A DNA stretch of 35,222 nucleotides from DATLGD01 sp035540755. GTDB lineage: Bacteria; Actinomycetota; Actinomycetes; Mycobacteriales; SCTD01. The DNA lies in NCBI GenBank assembly GCA_035540755.1, contig DATLGD010000099.1, positions 1 to 35,222 on the forward strand, given 5' to 3'. The position numbers and the translations under genes were made by a program. The notes under the pieces are model-generated. The model saw only the letters and a program-made list of their open reading frames with translations. It was not told the origin of the DNA and searched no databases. Shown here one piece after another: positions 6,731 to 14,017 of this stretch (position 1 is the stretch's first letter; each line of letters opens with the position of its first letter).

Positions 6731-7294
6731 GTGCCAGCTCCCTACGTCTACCGCCCTCCCGCCACGCCGGTCAGCACCGAGCCGAAGCCGACATCGGCCT
6801 CCCGCACGTCGCTCGCGCGGATCATGACGCTGCACGACACGAACCTGCACGGCAACGTGCACGGCGGCGTCATCCTGCACCTGGTCGACGAGCTCGGCGG
6901 GGCGGTGGCCGCCCGGCACAGCGGCGGCCGGGCGGTGACGGCGTCGATGGACGAGTTCCAGTTCCTCGTCCCGGTCAACGTGGGCGACCTCGTCCGGGCC
7001 TCGGCGCAGGTCAACTGGGCCGGTCGCACCTCGGTCGAGGTCGGGGTGCGGGTGGAGGCCGAGCGCTGGGACGAGGCCGGCCAGGAGCCGCGGCACGTCG
7101 CGAGCGCCTACCTGGTCTACGTCGGGCTGGACGAGAACGGGGCGCCGCGGCAGGTGCCGCCGGTGGTGCCCGAGACGCCCGAGGAGCGGCGGCGGATGCG
7201 CGAGGCCGAGATCCGGCGCGCGGCGCGCTTGTCGCGCCGGGAGGAGATCCTGCGGCTGCGGGCCGTCAAGGACGACGACCAGCACGACGGCTGA
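6731..7294 (+). CDS. Acyl-CoA thioesterase, hot-dog fold (YciA/BACH type)
   Basis: A 187-residue single hot-dog domain with the HDTNLHGNVHGGVIL motif, matching the NVHGG block of acyl-CoA hydrolases such as ACOT7/BACH and YciA, where the Asn and a partner Asp from the second subunit act in hydrolysis. The central helix and the strands VTASMDEFQFLVPVNVGD and RTSVEVGVRVEAE follow in order. A charged, helical C-terminal tail (EERRRMREAEIRRAARLSRR) of about 40 residues lies outside the core fold. The GTG at 6731 is the only sensible start, since the frame upstream lies inside the synthetase gene; it has a weak ribosome binding site. It ends 10 nt from the stop of the convergent ABC gene. Confidence 0.88.
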   Translation: MPAPYVYRPPATPVSTEPKPTSASRTSLARIMTLHDTNLHGNVHGGVILHLVDELGGAVAARHSGGRAVTASMDEFQFLVPVNVGDLVRASAQVNWAGRTSVEVGVRVEAERWDEAGQEPRHVASAYLVYVGLDENGAPRQVPPVVPETPEERRRMREAEIRRAARLSRREEILRLRAVKDDDQHDG

Positions 7295-7309
7295 GCAGCT
7301 CGGCTCAGC
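7290..7309. terminator. Short hairpin covering both convergent stop codons
   Basis: GCTGAGC (7290-7296) and GCTCAGC (7303-7309) form perfect 7-bp arms with a 6-nt loop. The stop codons of the thioesterase (7292-7294) and of the ABC ATPase (complement of 7305-7307) both lie in the arms. A compact bidirectional terminator is plausible. Confidence 0.35.
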
Positions 7310-8378
7310 TCGCTGCCGCCCCCAGCATCGCGGCGGCCGGCGCGACGTCGAGCCGCACCGGGGCGCCCGGCGGGAAGCGCCCGGCCTCCTCGGTGGCGGT
7401 GTCGACGAGCACCGCGGCGGCGCCGTCCCCGTCGAGCCGCACGGTGATGCGGGTGAGCGCGCCGAGGAAGCTGTGGGTGACCACGGTGCCGGGCAGGCCG
7501 TCTCCGTCGGCCGACAGCCGCAGCTCCGCGGGCCGCACGAGCACCCGCGCCGTCGAGCCGTCCGGCTGCCCGGCCACGACGTCGGCGTGCAGCCGACCGC
7601 CGCCGGGCAGCGCGACCGCCGCCCCCTGCACCGTGCCGGTGAAGGCGTTGGTGACCCCGACGAACTCGGCGACGAACGGCGTCGCCGGGTCCTGGTAGAC
7701 CCGCGCCGGGCTGTCGAGCTGCTCGAGGCGGCCCTGGGACATCACGCCGACCCGGTCGGAGATCGCGAGCGCCTCCTCCTGGTCGTGCGTGACGAACAGG
7801 GTGGTGATGTGCAGCTCGCCCTGGATGCGCCGGATCTCGTCGCGCAGCTGCACCCGGACCTTGGCGTCGAGCGCCGACAGCGGCTCGTCGAGCAGCAGGA
7901 CCTTCGGCTCGATGGCGAGCGCCCGGGCCAGCGCCACGCGCTGCTGCTGGCCGCCCGACATCATGTGCGGGTACTTGGCCGCCTGCGCGCTGAGCCCGAC
8001 GAGGTCGAGCATGTCGCCCGCGCGCCGGCGTCGGTCGGCCGTGCCGACGCCCCGCAGCCGCAGGCCGAACGCGACGTTGTCCAGCGCCGTCATGTTGGGG
8101 AACAGGCTGTAGGCCTGGAAGACCATGCCCATGTCGCGCCGGTTCGCCGGGACGGCGGTGATGTCCTTGCCGCTGACGACGACCTGGCCGGCGTCGGCGG
8201 TCTCGAGCCCGGCGAGGATGCGCAGCGCCGTCGTCTTGCCGCACCCGGACGGTCCGAGCAGCGACACGAACTCGCCGGACTCCACCTCGAGGGTCAGGCC
8301 GTCGAGCGCCGGCACGCCGGCGTAGGAGCGGTGCAGGTCGACCAGCGCGACGTCGGAGGCGGTGCGGTCGGCGTTCAC
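7305..8378 (-). CDS. ABC importer ATPase (PotA/MalK-like, with TOBE domain)
   Basis: A 357-residue ATPase that drives the importer encoded upstream. Walker A GPSGCGKT is at residues 42-49; the Q-loop reads VFQAYSLFPNMT; the signature MSGGQQQRVALARAL and Walker B VLLLDEPLSALD follow; the switch histidine is in LFVTHDQEEAL. A TOBE-type regulatory domain occupies the last 110 or so residues, as in PotA, FbpC and the 2-aminoethylphosphonate ATPases. The GTG start (complement of 8376-8378) overlaps the stop of the permease before it by 4 nt (GTGA); the frame runs open further upstream but only as a shadow of the permease gene. It is the last gene of a four-gene operon. Confidence 0.92.
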   Translation of the reverse strand: MNADRTASDVALVDLHRSYAGVPALDGLTLEVESGEFVSLLGPSGCGKTTALRILAGLETADAGQVVVSGKDITAVPANRRDMGMVFQAYSLFPNMTALDNVAFGLRLRGVGTADRRRRAGDMLDLVGLSAQAAKYPHMMSGGQQQRVALARALAIEPKVLLLDEPLSALDAKVRVQLRDEIRRIQGELHITTLFVTHDQEEALAISDRVGVMSQGRLEQLDSPARVYQDPATPFVAEFVGVTNAFTGTVQGAAVALPGGGRLHADVVAGQPDGSTARVLVRPAELRLSADGDGLPGTVVTHSFLGALTRITVRLDGDGAAAVLVDTATEEAGRFPPGAPVRLDVAPAAAMLGAAAS

Positions 8379-9196
8379 GGGGCGGCTCCGGTGTCGGGGC
8401 CCACCGGCAGCACGACCTTCGCCGACCGCCGGCGTCCGGCCAGCAGCGAGAAGACCAGCAGCAGCACGAAGGCGAACACCAGCGCGGCGAGCGAGACGGC
8501 GATGGACAGCGCGGCGTCGCGCTTGCCGATGAGGTTGATGCTCACCTGCAGGGTCTCGAAGTTCAGCAGGGACGCCAGGGTGAACTCCCCGAGGACGAGC
8601 GCCATGGACAGCAGCGACGCGGACAGGACGGCGGCGCGCACGTTGGGGAGCACGACGCGGAGCAGCACGGTGAGCCAGGAGGCCCCGAGGCTGCGGGCGG
8701 CCTCGGACAGCGTGTGCAGGTCCATCGCGGTGAGGCCGGCCTCGAGCGCCCGGAACGCGTACGGCAGCACCAGCACGATGTAGACGAACGTCAGCGTGAG
8801 CGCGGAGTTGCCGAGGAAGTAGGTCACCCACGAGTACAGCGGTGCGATGCCGACGACCAGCACGATCGCCGGGATGAGCAGCGGAAGCAGGCACAGGAAC
8901 TCGACCAGCCGCCGCGCCCGCGGCAGGCGCAGGTGCACCCACGTCATGGTCGGCACGAGCAGCAGCAGCATGCCGAGCGCGGTGAGCACGGCCAGCTGCA
9001 CCGACGCCCAGATCGCCCGCAGCAGCGCCGGGTCGTCGGCGATGGCGCGCCAGGCCACGAGGTTGCGGGTGTCGCCGGGGCCGCGGGTGGAGAACTCGAG
9101 CATGGCCAGCAGCGGCAGCGCGAAGAACGCGCCGAGGAGCCCCAGCACCAGGTAGCGGAAGGCGGTGGTGCGGGCCGCCCGCGAGCGCACGCTCAC
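8375..9196 (-). CDS. ABC importer permease, second subunit (PotC-like)
   Basis: A 273-residue inner-membrane permease with about six membrane segments, starting with a segment at about 15-33 (FRYLVLGLLGAFFALPLLA). The cytoplasmic EAA loop is present as LSEAARSLGASWLTVLLRVVLP, which docks on the ATPase. Start: GTG (complement of 9194-9196), overlapping the stop of the first permease by 4 nt; the second GTG two codons later is an alternative. It is followed by the ATPase with another GTGA overlap. The type fits the permeases for polyamines, ferric iron, thiamine or 2-aminoethylphosphonate; the sequence alone does not choose between them. Confidence 0.88.
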   Translation of the reverse strand: MSVRSRAARTTAFRYLVLGLLGAFFALPLLAMLEFSTRGPGDTRNLVAWRAIADDPALLRAIWASVQLAVLTALGMLLLLVPTMTWVHLRLPRARRLVEFLCLLPLLIPAIVLVVGIAPLYSWVTYFLGNSALTLTFVYIVLVLPYAFRALEAGLTAMDLHTLSEAARSLGASWLTVLLRVVLPNVRAAVLSASLLSMALVLGEFTLASLLNFETLQVSINLIGKRDAALSIAVSLAALVFAFVLLLVFSLLAGRRRSAKVVLPVGPDTGAAP

Positions 9197-10053
9197 CGCA
9201 GCCACCGCGAGGTGCGGCGCTGCAGCAGGGCGTACAGCATCATCACGACGGTCACGACCACGACCATGCCGAGCCCGAGCGCCTTGCCCACGTTCTGCTG
9301 GCCGAGGACGACCTCGCTGGTCTGCAGGGCACGGATCTGCAGCGGGACGATCGGGCTGCCCTGGGAGATGAGCGCCGCGGCGGTGGCGTAGGCGGAGAAG
9401 GCGTTGGCGAACAGCAGGAGCATCGAGCCGAGGAACGCCGGTGCGAGCAGCGGCCCGCCGACGTGCCGCCAGTAGTCCCACGAGGAGCCGCCGAGGCTCT
9501 CCGCGGCCTCGCGCCACTGGGTCTTCAGCCCGTCGAGCGCAGGCAGGAAGACCAGCACCATGAGCGGGATCTGGAAGTAGGTGTAGACGAGCACCAGCCC
9601 CGACAGCTCGAAGATCCACGCGCCGCCGGCGAAGATGTCGAGCCCGCGGTCGCGCAGCCACACGGTGACCAGCCCCTCGAAGCCCACGGTGGCGAGGAAC
9701 GCGAAGGCCAGCGTGACGCCGCCGAACTGCGCGAGGACGCCGGACGCCGACGTCACGACGCGGCGGAGCGCGCCGTCGGGCCGGCCCTGGACGACCGCCC
9801 AGGCCAGCAGCGCCCCGAAGACCGCACCGAGCACGGCGGTGATCGCCGAGAGCCGGATGCTCCGGACGAAGCCGTCGAGGAACGGGCTCCCGACGATGGC
9901 CCGCACGTTCTCGAGCGTGAGGCCGCCGTCGGCGTCGACGAACGCGCCGCCGACGACGACCAGTGTCGGGTAGAGCAGGAACAGGCCGACGAAGACGAGG
10001 AACGGCAGCACGCCGACGTGGTCGAGCGCACGCCTCCGACTGCCGGTCGTCAC
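9193..10053 (-). CDS. ABC importer permease, first subunit (PotB-like)
   Basis: A 286-residue permease, GTG start (complement of 10051-10053), with an N-terminal membrane segment at about 14-36 (VLPFLVFVGLFLLYPTLVVV) and about five more. Its EAA loop reads WREAAESLGGSSWDYWRHVGGPLL. It should pair with the next gene product to form the translocation path, fed by the lipoprotein encoded just upstream. Only 12 nt separate it from the binding-protein stop, so one transcript is likely. The phrase QGSPIVPLQIRALQ in the last third lies in a periplasmic loop. The substrate class is as open as for its partner. Confidence 0.88.
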   Translation of the reverse strand: MTTGSRRRALDHVGVLPFLVFVGLFLLYPTLVVVGGAFVDADGGLTLENVRAIVGSPFLDGFVRSIRLSAITAVLGAVFGALLAWAVVQGRPDGALRRVVTSASGVLAQFGGVTLAFAFLATVGFEGLVTVWLRDRGLDIFAGGAWIFELSGLVLVYTYFQIPLMVLVFLPALDGLKTQWREAAESLGGSSWDYWRHVGGPLLAPAFLGSMLLLFANAFSAYATAAALISQGSPIVPLQIRALQTSEVVLGQQNVGKALGLGMVVVVTVVMMLYALLQRRTSRWLR

Positions 10054-10065
10054 CTGCGGACGCTC

Positions 10066-11229
10066 CTAGGCGACCGCCTGCGCCCAGTTGGCCGAGAGGT
10101 ACTCCTTGGCCGTCTCCTCCTGCTCCTCGGTGAGGAACACGGCGTCGTCGGCGCTCGCCTCGGGAAGCTTGCCGAACGCCTCCTGGTCGATGGTGCCGGC
10201 CTCGGCCATGGCGTCGGCGCGCACGGGGCGGCCGTAGCCCTTCAGCCAGATGTTCTGGCCCTCGTCGGAGTAGAGGAACTCCTGCCACAGGCGCGCGGCC
10301 GCCGGGTTCGGGGCGTCCTTGTTGATGGCCTGCACGTAGTAGGAGCCGACGACCGCGTCGCCCGGCACGAAGACCTGCCAGTCGACGTTCGTGCCTTCGT
10401 TGGCGTCGGTCTGCGCGGCGTTGGTGTAGTCCCAGTCGATGACGACGGGCGTCTGACCGGAGGCGATGGTGGCCGGCGTCGGGTCGACCGGCAGGAAGTT
10501 GCCGGCCTCCTTGAGCCGGCGGAAGAACTCGACGCCGGGCTCGACGTCGTCCGGCGACCCGCCGTTGCCGAGCGCGGCCATGACCACGCCGGTGAAGGCG
10601 GCGCCGGCCTGCGTCGGGTCGCCGTTCAGCGCCACGGCGCCGCGGTACTCGGGCTCGAGGAGGTCCTGCACGCTCGTGGGCGCCGGCACCTTGCTCGCGT
10701 CGTAGCCGATCGACATGTAGCCGCCGTAGTCGCTGACGTAGCGCCCGTCGGCGTCCTTGAGCTCGTCGTCGATGTCGTCCCAGGTCTGCACCTTGTAGGG
10801 AGCGAACAGGTCGGTGTTGGCCCTCGCCACGGTCGGGCCGAGGTCGAAGACGTCGGGGGCCCGGTCGGTGCCGCGCAGCTGGTTGGCGGCGTTGATCTCG
10901 TCCTGGCTGGACGCGTCCGGCTGCGCCGAGTTGACCGTGATGCCGTACTTCTCCTGGAAGGTCTCGATCATCTCGCCGTAGTTCGTCCAGTCCGGCGGCA
11001 GGGCGATGACGTTGAGCTGGCCCTCGGCCTGCGCGGCCTCGACGAGCCCCTCCATGCCGCCGAAGTCGTCGACGGACGTGGCGCCGGCGGCCTGGTTCCC
11101 CTCGCCGTTCGAGGCACCCTGGTCGCGCTCGGGGGCGTTGCCGCAGCCGGCGGCGAAGGCCAGCAGGGCAGCGGCGGTGACGCCCGCGGCAGCGCGGCGC
11201 GCCAGGCGGCGGTGGGCTAACGGCTTCAC
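10066..11229 (-). CDS. Substrate-binding lipoprotein of the ABC importer (family 1)
   Basis: A 387-residue extracellular binding protein. After a basic start (HRRLARR) a hydrophobic stretch leads to the lipobox FAAGC, with C29 as the lipidated residue; a Gly/Asn/Glu-rich linker follows. The mature part has the two-lobe layout of family 1 binding proteins (DWTNYGEMIETFQEKYGI; APDVFDLGPTVARANTDLFAP; PAAARLWQEFLYSDEGQ), as in proteins binding spermidine/putrescine, Fe3+ or aminoethylphosphonate. Start: GTG 11229 with AGGAG five bases upstream; an ATG in the same frame 15 nt earlier overlaps that ribosome binding site and is less likely. It is the first gene of the importer operon. A TAGGTT box (complement of 11265-11270) may be its -10. 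Confidence 0.9.
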   Translation of the reverse strand: MKPLAHRRLARRAAAGVTAAALLAFAAGCGNAPERDQGASNGEGNQAAGATSVDDFGGMEGLVEAAQAEGQLNVIALPPDWTNYGEMIETFQEKYGITVNSAQPDASSQDEINAANQLRGTDRAPDVFDLGPTVARANTDLFAPYKVQTWDDIDDELKDADGRYVSDYGGYMSIGYDASKVPAPTSVQDLLEPEYRGAVALNGDPTQAGAAFTGVVMAALGNGGSPDDVEPGVEFFRRLKEAGNFLPVDPTPATIASGQTPVVIDWDYTNAAQTDANEGTNVDWQVFVPGDAVVGSYYVQAINKDAPNPAAARLWQEFLYSDEGQNIWLKGYGRPVRADAMAEAGTIDQEAFGKLPEASADDAVFLTEEQEETAKEYLSANWAQAVA

Positions 11230-11264
11230 AGGATCTCCTCGCAAGGGTCCGACCGGACGAGCGG

Positions 11265-11270
11265 AACCTA
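11265..11270 (-). promoter_or_regulatory. Candidate -10 box of the ABC importer operon
   Basis: Read on the minus strand the hexamer is TAGGTT, the same as ahead of hadA, 35 nt before the GTG start. A small palindrome GTCCG-ac-CGGAC (11247-11258) lies between it and the ribosome binding site and could be an operator or leader hairpin. No -35 box is convincing. Confidence 0.35.
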
Positions 11271-11326
11271 CTGCACCGCAGGAACGACGGGCCTGCGTCG
11301 GACCGGCTCGTGACCGAATGGTCGTC

Positions 11327-11332
11327 TAGCGT
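11327..11332 (+). promoter_or_regulatory. -10 box for a probably leaderless transcript
   Basis: TAGCGT ends 6 nt before the GTG at 11339, so transcription would start on, or within a base of, the start codon. No Shine-Dalgarno is present. This is the usual arrangement of leaderless actinobacterial mRNAs. Confidence 0.5.
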
Positions 11333-11338
11333 TCATCT

Positions 11339-12268
11339 GTGTCGTCGGACGCCGGACCGCCTCAGGCGGTGCTCGACCTGGCCGCCGCCCGCGCCGCCGC
11401 GCGCAGGGACAAGGACTACGCCGCGAGCGATCGGCTCCGCGACGAGATCACCGCCGCCGGCTGGCTCGTGCGCGACACCCCCGAGGGCTGGGCCCTGGCG
11501 CCGCGACCGCCCTACGAGGTGCTGCCGAGCGTGCGCGACCTGCCCGATCGCAGCGCCGACTCCGAGGCCCGCCGCTGCACCGTCGCCCTGCTCGTCGAGG
11601 GCTGGCCGGACGACGTGCGCACCTGCGTCGAGGCGCTCGTGCGGCACGCGCCGGCCGACGTCGTGGTGGTGCTGCTCGAGAACGGCGAGACCGGCGCCGG
11701 CGCCGTGGTGCACGCGCTGGCGCAGGAGCACCCGGGGCGGGTGGAGGAGCTGCACGTCGAGCGCTCGGCCGGCTGGGGCGAGGCCCGCCAGGCGCTGCTG
11801 CGCGCCGACGTCGCCGCGGTGCACGTGCTCATGGACGTCAGCACGGTGCTGGAGGGCGACGCCCTCACCCCGCTGCTCGAGGCGCTCGCCGACGACCGCG
11901 TCGTCGGCGCCGGCTGGAAGGGCGCCGACGTCGAGGACGGGTGGACGTCGTTCGCGGACGCCGGGCCGGGCGAGGTCGAGGCGCTGCTCGGCTACCTGTT
12001 CGCCGTCCGCCGCCGCGCCGCGCTGGCGGTGCCGCTGCCGGCCAAGGCGCGGTTCTACCGCAATGCCGACCTCGAGTGGTCCTACCTGCTGCGGGAGGCG
12101 GGTGCGGGCCGGCTGGTCGTGCCGGCGGCGGATCTGCCGGTGCGTCAGGACCGCCACCGCGGCTACTCCGACAGCGATCCCTCGGTGCGCGAGAAGGAGA
12201 GCCGCAGGACCTACGACCGCTTCCTGCAGCGCTTCCGCGGTCGCGAGGACCTGCGGCTGCACCGCTGA
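11339..12268 (+). CDS. CysRS-tail-like domain joined to a family 2 glycosyltransferase-like domain
   Basis: A 309-residue protein of unusual make-up. Residues about 8-55 (AARRDKDYAASDRLRDEITA, then GWLVRDTPEGWAL) read like the C-terminal end of cysteinyl-tRNA synthetase, which typically shows A-x-DF-x-x-AD-x-x-RD-x-L ... EDTPxGxRW. From about residue 75 a GT-A-like domain follows (RRCTVALLVEGWPDDVRTCV; WGEARQALLRADVAAVHVLMD; DDRVVGAGWKG). The position of the usual DxD motif reads M-D-V-S, so metal-dependent catalysis is doubtful. The end, RNADLEWSYLLREAGAGRLV, resembles the acceptor-side helix of GT2 enzymes. It is divergent from the importer operon. It may be a glycosyltransferase that acts on an unknown acceptor, or a non-catalytic relative. 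Confidence 0.6.
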   Translation: MSSDAGPPQAVLDLAAARAAARRDKDYAASDRLRDEITAAGWLVRDTPEGWALAPRPPYEVLPSVRDLPDRSADSEARRCTVALLVEGWPDDVRTCVEALVRHAPADVVVVLLENGETGAGAVVHALAQEHPGRVEELHVERSAGWGEARQALLRADVAAVHVLMDVSTVLEGDALTPLLEALADDRVVGAGWKGADVEDGWTSFADAGPGEVEALLGYLFAVRRRAALAVPLPAKARFYRNADLEWSYLLREAGAGRLVVPAADLPVRQDRHRGYSDSDPSVREKESRRTYDRFLQRFRGREDLRLHR

Positions 12269-12277
12269 CCGCGCGCT

Positions 12278-12293
12278 GTCGCCGGGCGGCGAC
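12278..12293 (+). terminator. Weak hairpin after the glycosyltransferase-like gene
   Basis: GTCGCC-gggc-GGCGAC, 6-bp perfect arms, 10 nt after the stop. It is short and has no U-run, so the call is tentative. Confidence 0.25.
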
Positions 12294-12331
12294 TACTTGC
12301 ACCCCTAGCGCAACTACATCTCGTCCTGCCG

Positions 12332-12376
12332 TACCGTCGTCTGGGACATCAACAGCACCCTCGTGCTGTGGATGTC
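12332..12376 (+). promoter_or_regulatory. Monooxygenase promoter with a long inverted-repeat operator
   Basis: A -10-like TACCGT (12332-12337) is followed, at the expected transcription start, by an inverted repeat: GACATCAACAGCAC (12345-12358), spacer CCTC, GTGCTGTGGATGTC (12363-12376), 13 of 14 positions paired. Nearly the same element stands before the next gene (13971-13998). The placement over the start of transcription fits a repressor operator; no regulator gene is adjacent. Confidence 0.55.
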
Positions 12377-12410
12377 TCGTCTCAGCCCCCGGACGACGAG
12401 GACCTGCCGC

Positions 12411-13955
12411 GTGACCCGCACGCTCGAGCCGACCCTGCAGGGGGCGGCTGCCACCGCCCCCGCGCCCGGCCCGCTGCCGGCGCACGTGCGCGTCGCCGTC
12501 GTCGGGAGCGGGTTCGCCGGCATCGGCACGGCGGTGCGCCTGCTCCAGGAGGGCGTGGAGGACTTCGTCGTGCTCGAGCGGGCGAGCAGCCTGGGCGGCA
12601 CCTGGCGCGACAACACCTATCCGGGGTGCGCCTGCGACGTCCCGAGCCACCTCTACTCCTTCTCCTTCGCACCCAACCCCCGCTGGTCGCGTGCGTTCAG
12701 CCCGCAGCCGGAGATCCGCGCCTACCTGGAGGACGTCGCCGCGCGGTTCGGCGTCCTGCCGCACCTGCACTGCGGCACCGACCTGCTCGCCGGCACCTGG
12801 GACGACGACGCGCTGCTGTGGCGCCTGACGACCAGCCGCGGCGACCTCACCGCTGACATCGTGGTCAGCGGCTGCGGCGGGCTGGTCGAGCCGGCCTACC
12901 CGGACGTGCCGGGGGTGGGCAGCTTCGCCGGCCCGGCCTTCCACTCGGCCCGATGGGACCACGACGTCGACCTCACCGGTCAGCGGGTCGCCGTCGTCGG
13001 CACCGGCGCCTCGGCGATCCAGTTCGTGCCGGCGATCGCGCCGCAGGTCGCGCACCTGACCGTCTTCCAGCGGACGCCGCCGTGGATCGTCCCGCGCCTG
13101 GACCGCGCCTACACCGAGCCCGAGAAGGCGCTCTGGTCGCGGGTGCCGGCGCTCCTGCACGCCTCCCGCGCCGCGAAGTACTGGTTCCGCGAGCTGCAGC
13201 TGCTGGCCTTCACCGACGACGGGCGGCTGCGCTCTGCGGCGCAGCGCGAGGCCCGCAGGCACCTCGCGCGGCAGGTGCCCGACCCCGAGCTGCGGGCCCG
13301 GCTCTCCCCGGACTACGCCATGGGCTGCAAGCGGGTGCTGATCAGCAACGACTACTACCCGGCGCTCGTGCAGGACCACGTCGAGGTCGTCGACTGCGGC
13401 GTGCGGGAGGTGACGCCGCGCGGCGTCGTCGACGCCTCCGGCCGCGAGCACGAGATCGACGTCGTGATCTACGGCACCGGCTTCCGGGTGATGGACATCC
13501 CGGTCGCCCGGTGCCTCACCGGGCGCGAGGGGCGCACGCTCGGACAGGAGTGGTCCGACGGCGGCGCCCAGGCCCACCGCGGGACGACCGTGGCCGGCTT
13601 CCCGAACCTGTTCCTGCTGCTCGGCCCCAACACCGCGCTCGGGCACAGCTCCGTCGTGTTCATGATCGAGGCGCAGATCAGCTACGTCCTGGAGGCCCTG
13701 CGCGCGCTCGACCGGCACGGCGTGCGCGCGCTCGAGGTCCGCCGGCCGGCGCAGGACGCCTACAACGCGGCCCTGCAGGCCCAGCTGGACGACACGGTGT
13801 GGAACACCGGCGGCTGCCGCTCCTGGTACCGCGACGAGAACGGCCGCAACTTCACCCTGTGGCCAACGCACACCTTCACCTTCCAGCGGCAGACCCGGCG
13901 CTTCGACGCCGAGGCCTACGAGCTCCGCACCGCCGCCCGCAGCACCGCCCCCTGA
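12411..13955 (+). CDS. Flavin-containing monooxygenase, Baeyer-Villiger type
   Basis: A 514-residue class B flavoprotein monooxygenase. The FAD-binding Rossmann motif GSGFAG is at residues 32-37; it is followed by GGTWRDNTYPGCACDVPSHL, typical of Baeyer-Villiger enzymes. The diagnostic F-x-G-x3-H-x3-W-D is seen at F172-G174-H178-W182-D183, and the NADPH-binding GTGAS starts at residue 197. Such enzymes insert oxygen beside a ketone to give an ester or lactone; EthA of mycobacteria is a relative. I chose GTG 12411, with GACGAGGA upstream; an in-frame ATG at 12363 would lie inside the inverted repeat and has no ribosome binding site. An alpha/beta hydrolase follows, an enzyme able to cleave the resulting ester, so the pair looks like a ketone-degrading unit (inference). 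Confidence 0.9.
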   Translation: MTRTLEPTLQGAAATAPAPGPLPAHVRVAVVGSGFAGIGTAVRLLQEGVEDFVVLERASSLGGTWRDNTYPGCACDVPSHLYSFSFAPNPRWSRAFSPQPEIRAYLEDVAARFGVLPHLHCGTDLLAGTWDDDALLWRLTTSRGDLTADIVVSGCGGLVEPAYPDVPGVGSFAGPAFHSARWDHDVDLTGQRVAVVGTGASAIQFVPAIAPQVAHLTVFQRTPPWIVPRLDRAYTEPEKALWSRVPALLHASRAAKYWFRELQLLAFTDDGRLRSAAQREARRHLARQVPDPELRARLSPDYAMGCKRVLISNDYYPALVQDHVEVVDCGVREVTPRGVVDASGREHEIDVVIYGTGFRVMDIPVARCLTGREGRTLGQEWSDGGAQAHRGTTVAGFPNLFLLLGPNTALGHSSVVFMIEAQISYVLEALRALDRHGVRALEVRRPAQDAYNAALQAQLDDTVWNTGGCRSWYRDENGRNFTLWPTHTFTFQRQTRRFDAEAYELRTAARSTAP

Positions 13956-13970
13956 CACACCCGTCCCGGA

Positions 13971-13998
13971 AATCAACAGCACCCTGGTGCTGTTGATT
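13971..13998 (+). promoter_or_regulatory. Second copy of the inverted-repeat operator, before the hydrolase
   Basis: AATCAACAGCAC (13971-13982), spacer CCTG, GTGCTGTTGATT (13987-13998): perfect 12-bp arms. The core ATCAACAGCACCCT-GTGCTGT is shared with the element at 12345-12376. It begins 15 nt after the monooxygenase stop and ends just before AAGGAGGA, the hydrolase ribosome binding site. A terminator is less likely because no U-run follows and the sequence is conserved between two sites. Confidence 0.55.
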
Positions 13999-14017
13999 CG
14001 CGAAGGAGGAGACCTGC

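Noticed and set aside
9463..11220. A 585-codon plus-strand frame antisense to the importer genes
   Set aside because: Shadow of the binding protein and permease genes; protein is His/Arg/Gly/Val noise.
12363..12410. Upstream ATG start of the monooxygenase
   Set aside because: It lies within the right arm of the inverted repeat and has no ribosome binding site; GTG 12411 fits the family's N-terminus better.
13971..13998. Intrinsic terminator after the monooxygenase
   Set aside because: No T-run follows, and a near copy stands at a promoter (12345-12376), so a protein-binding site explains both better.
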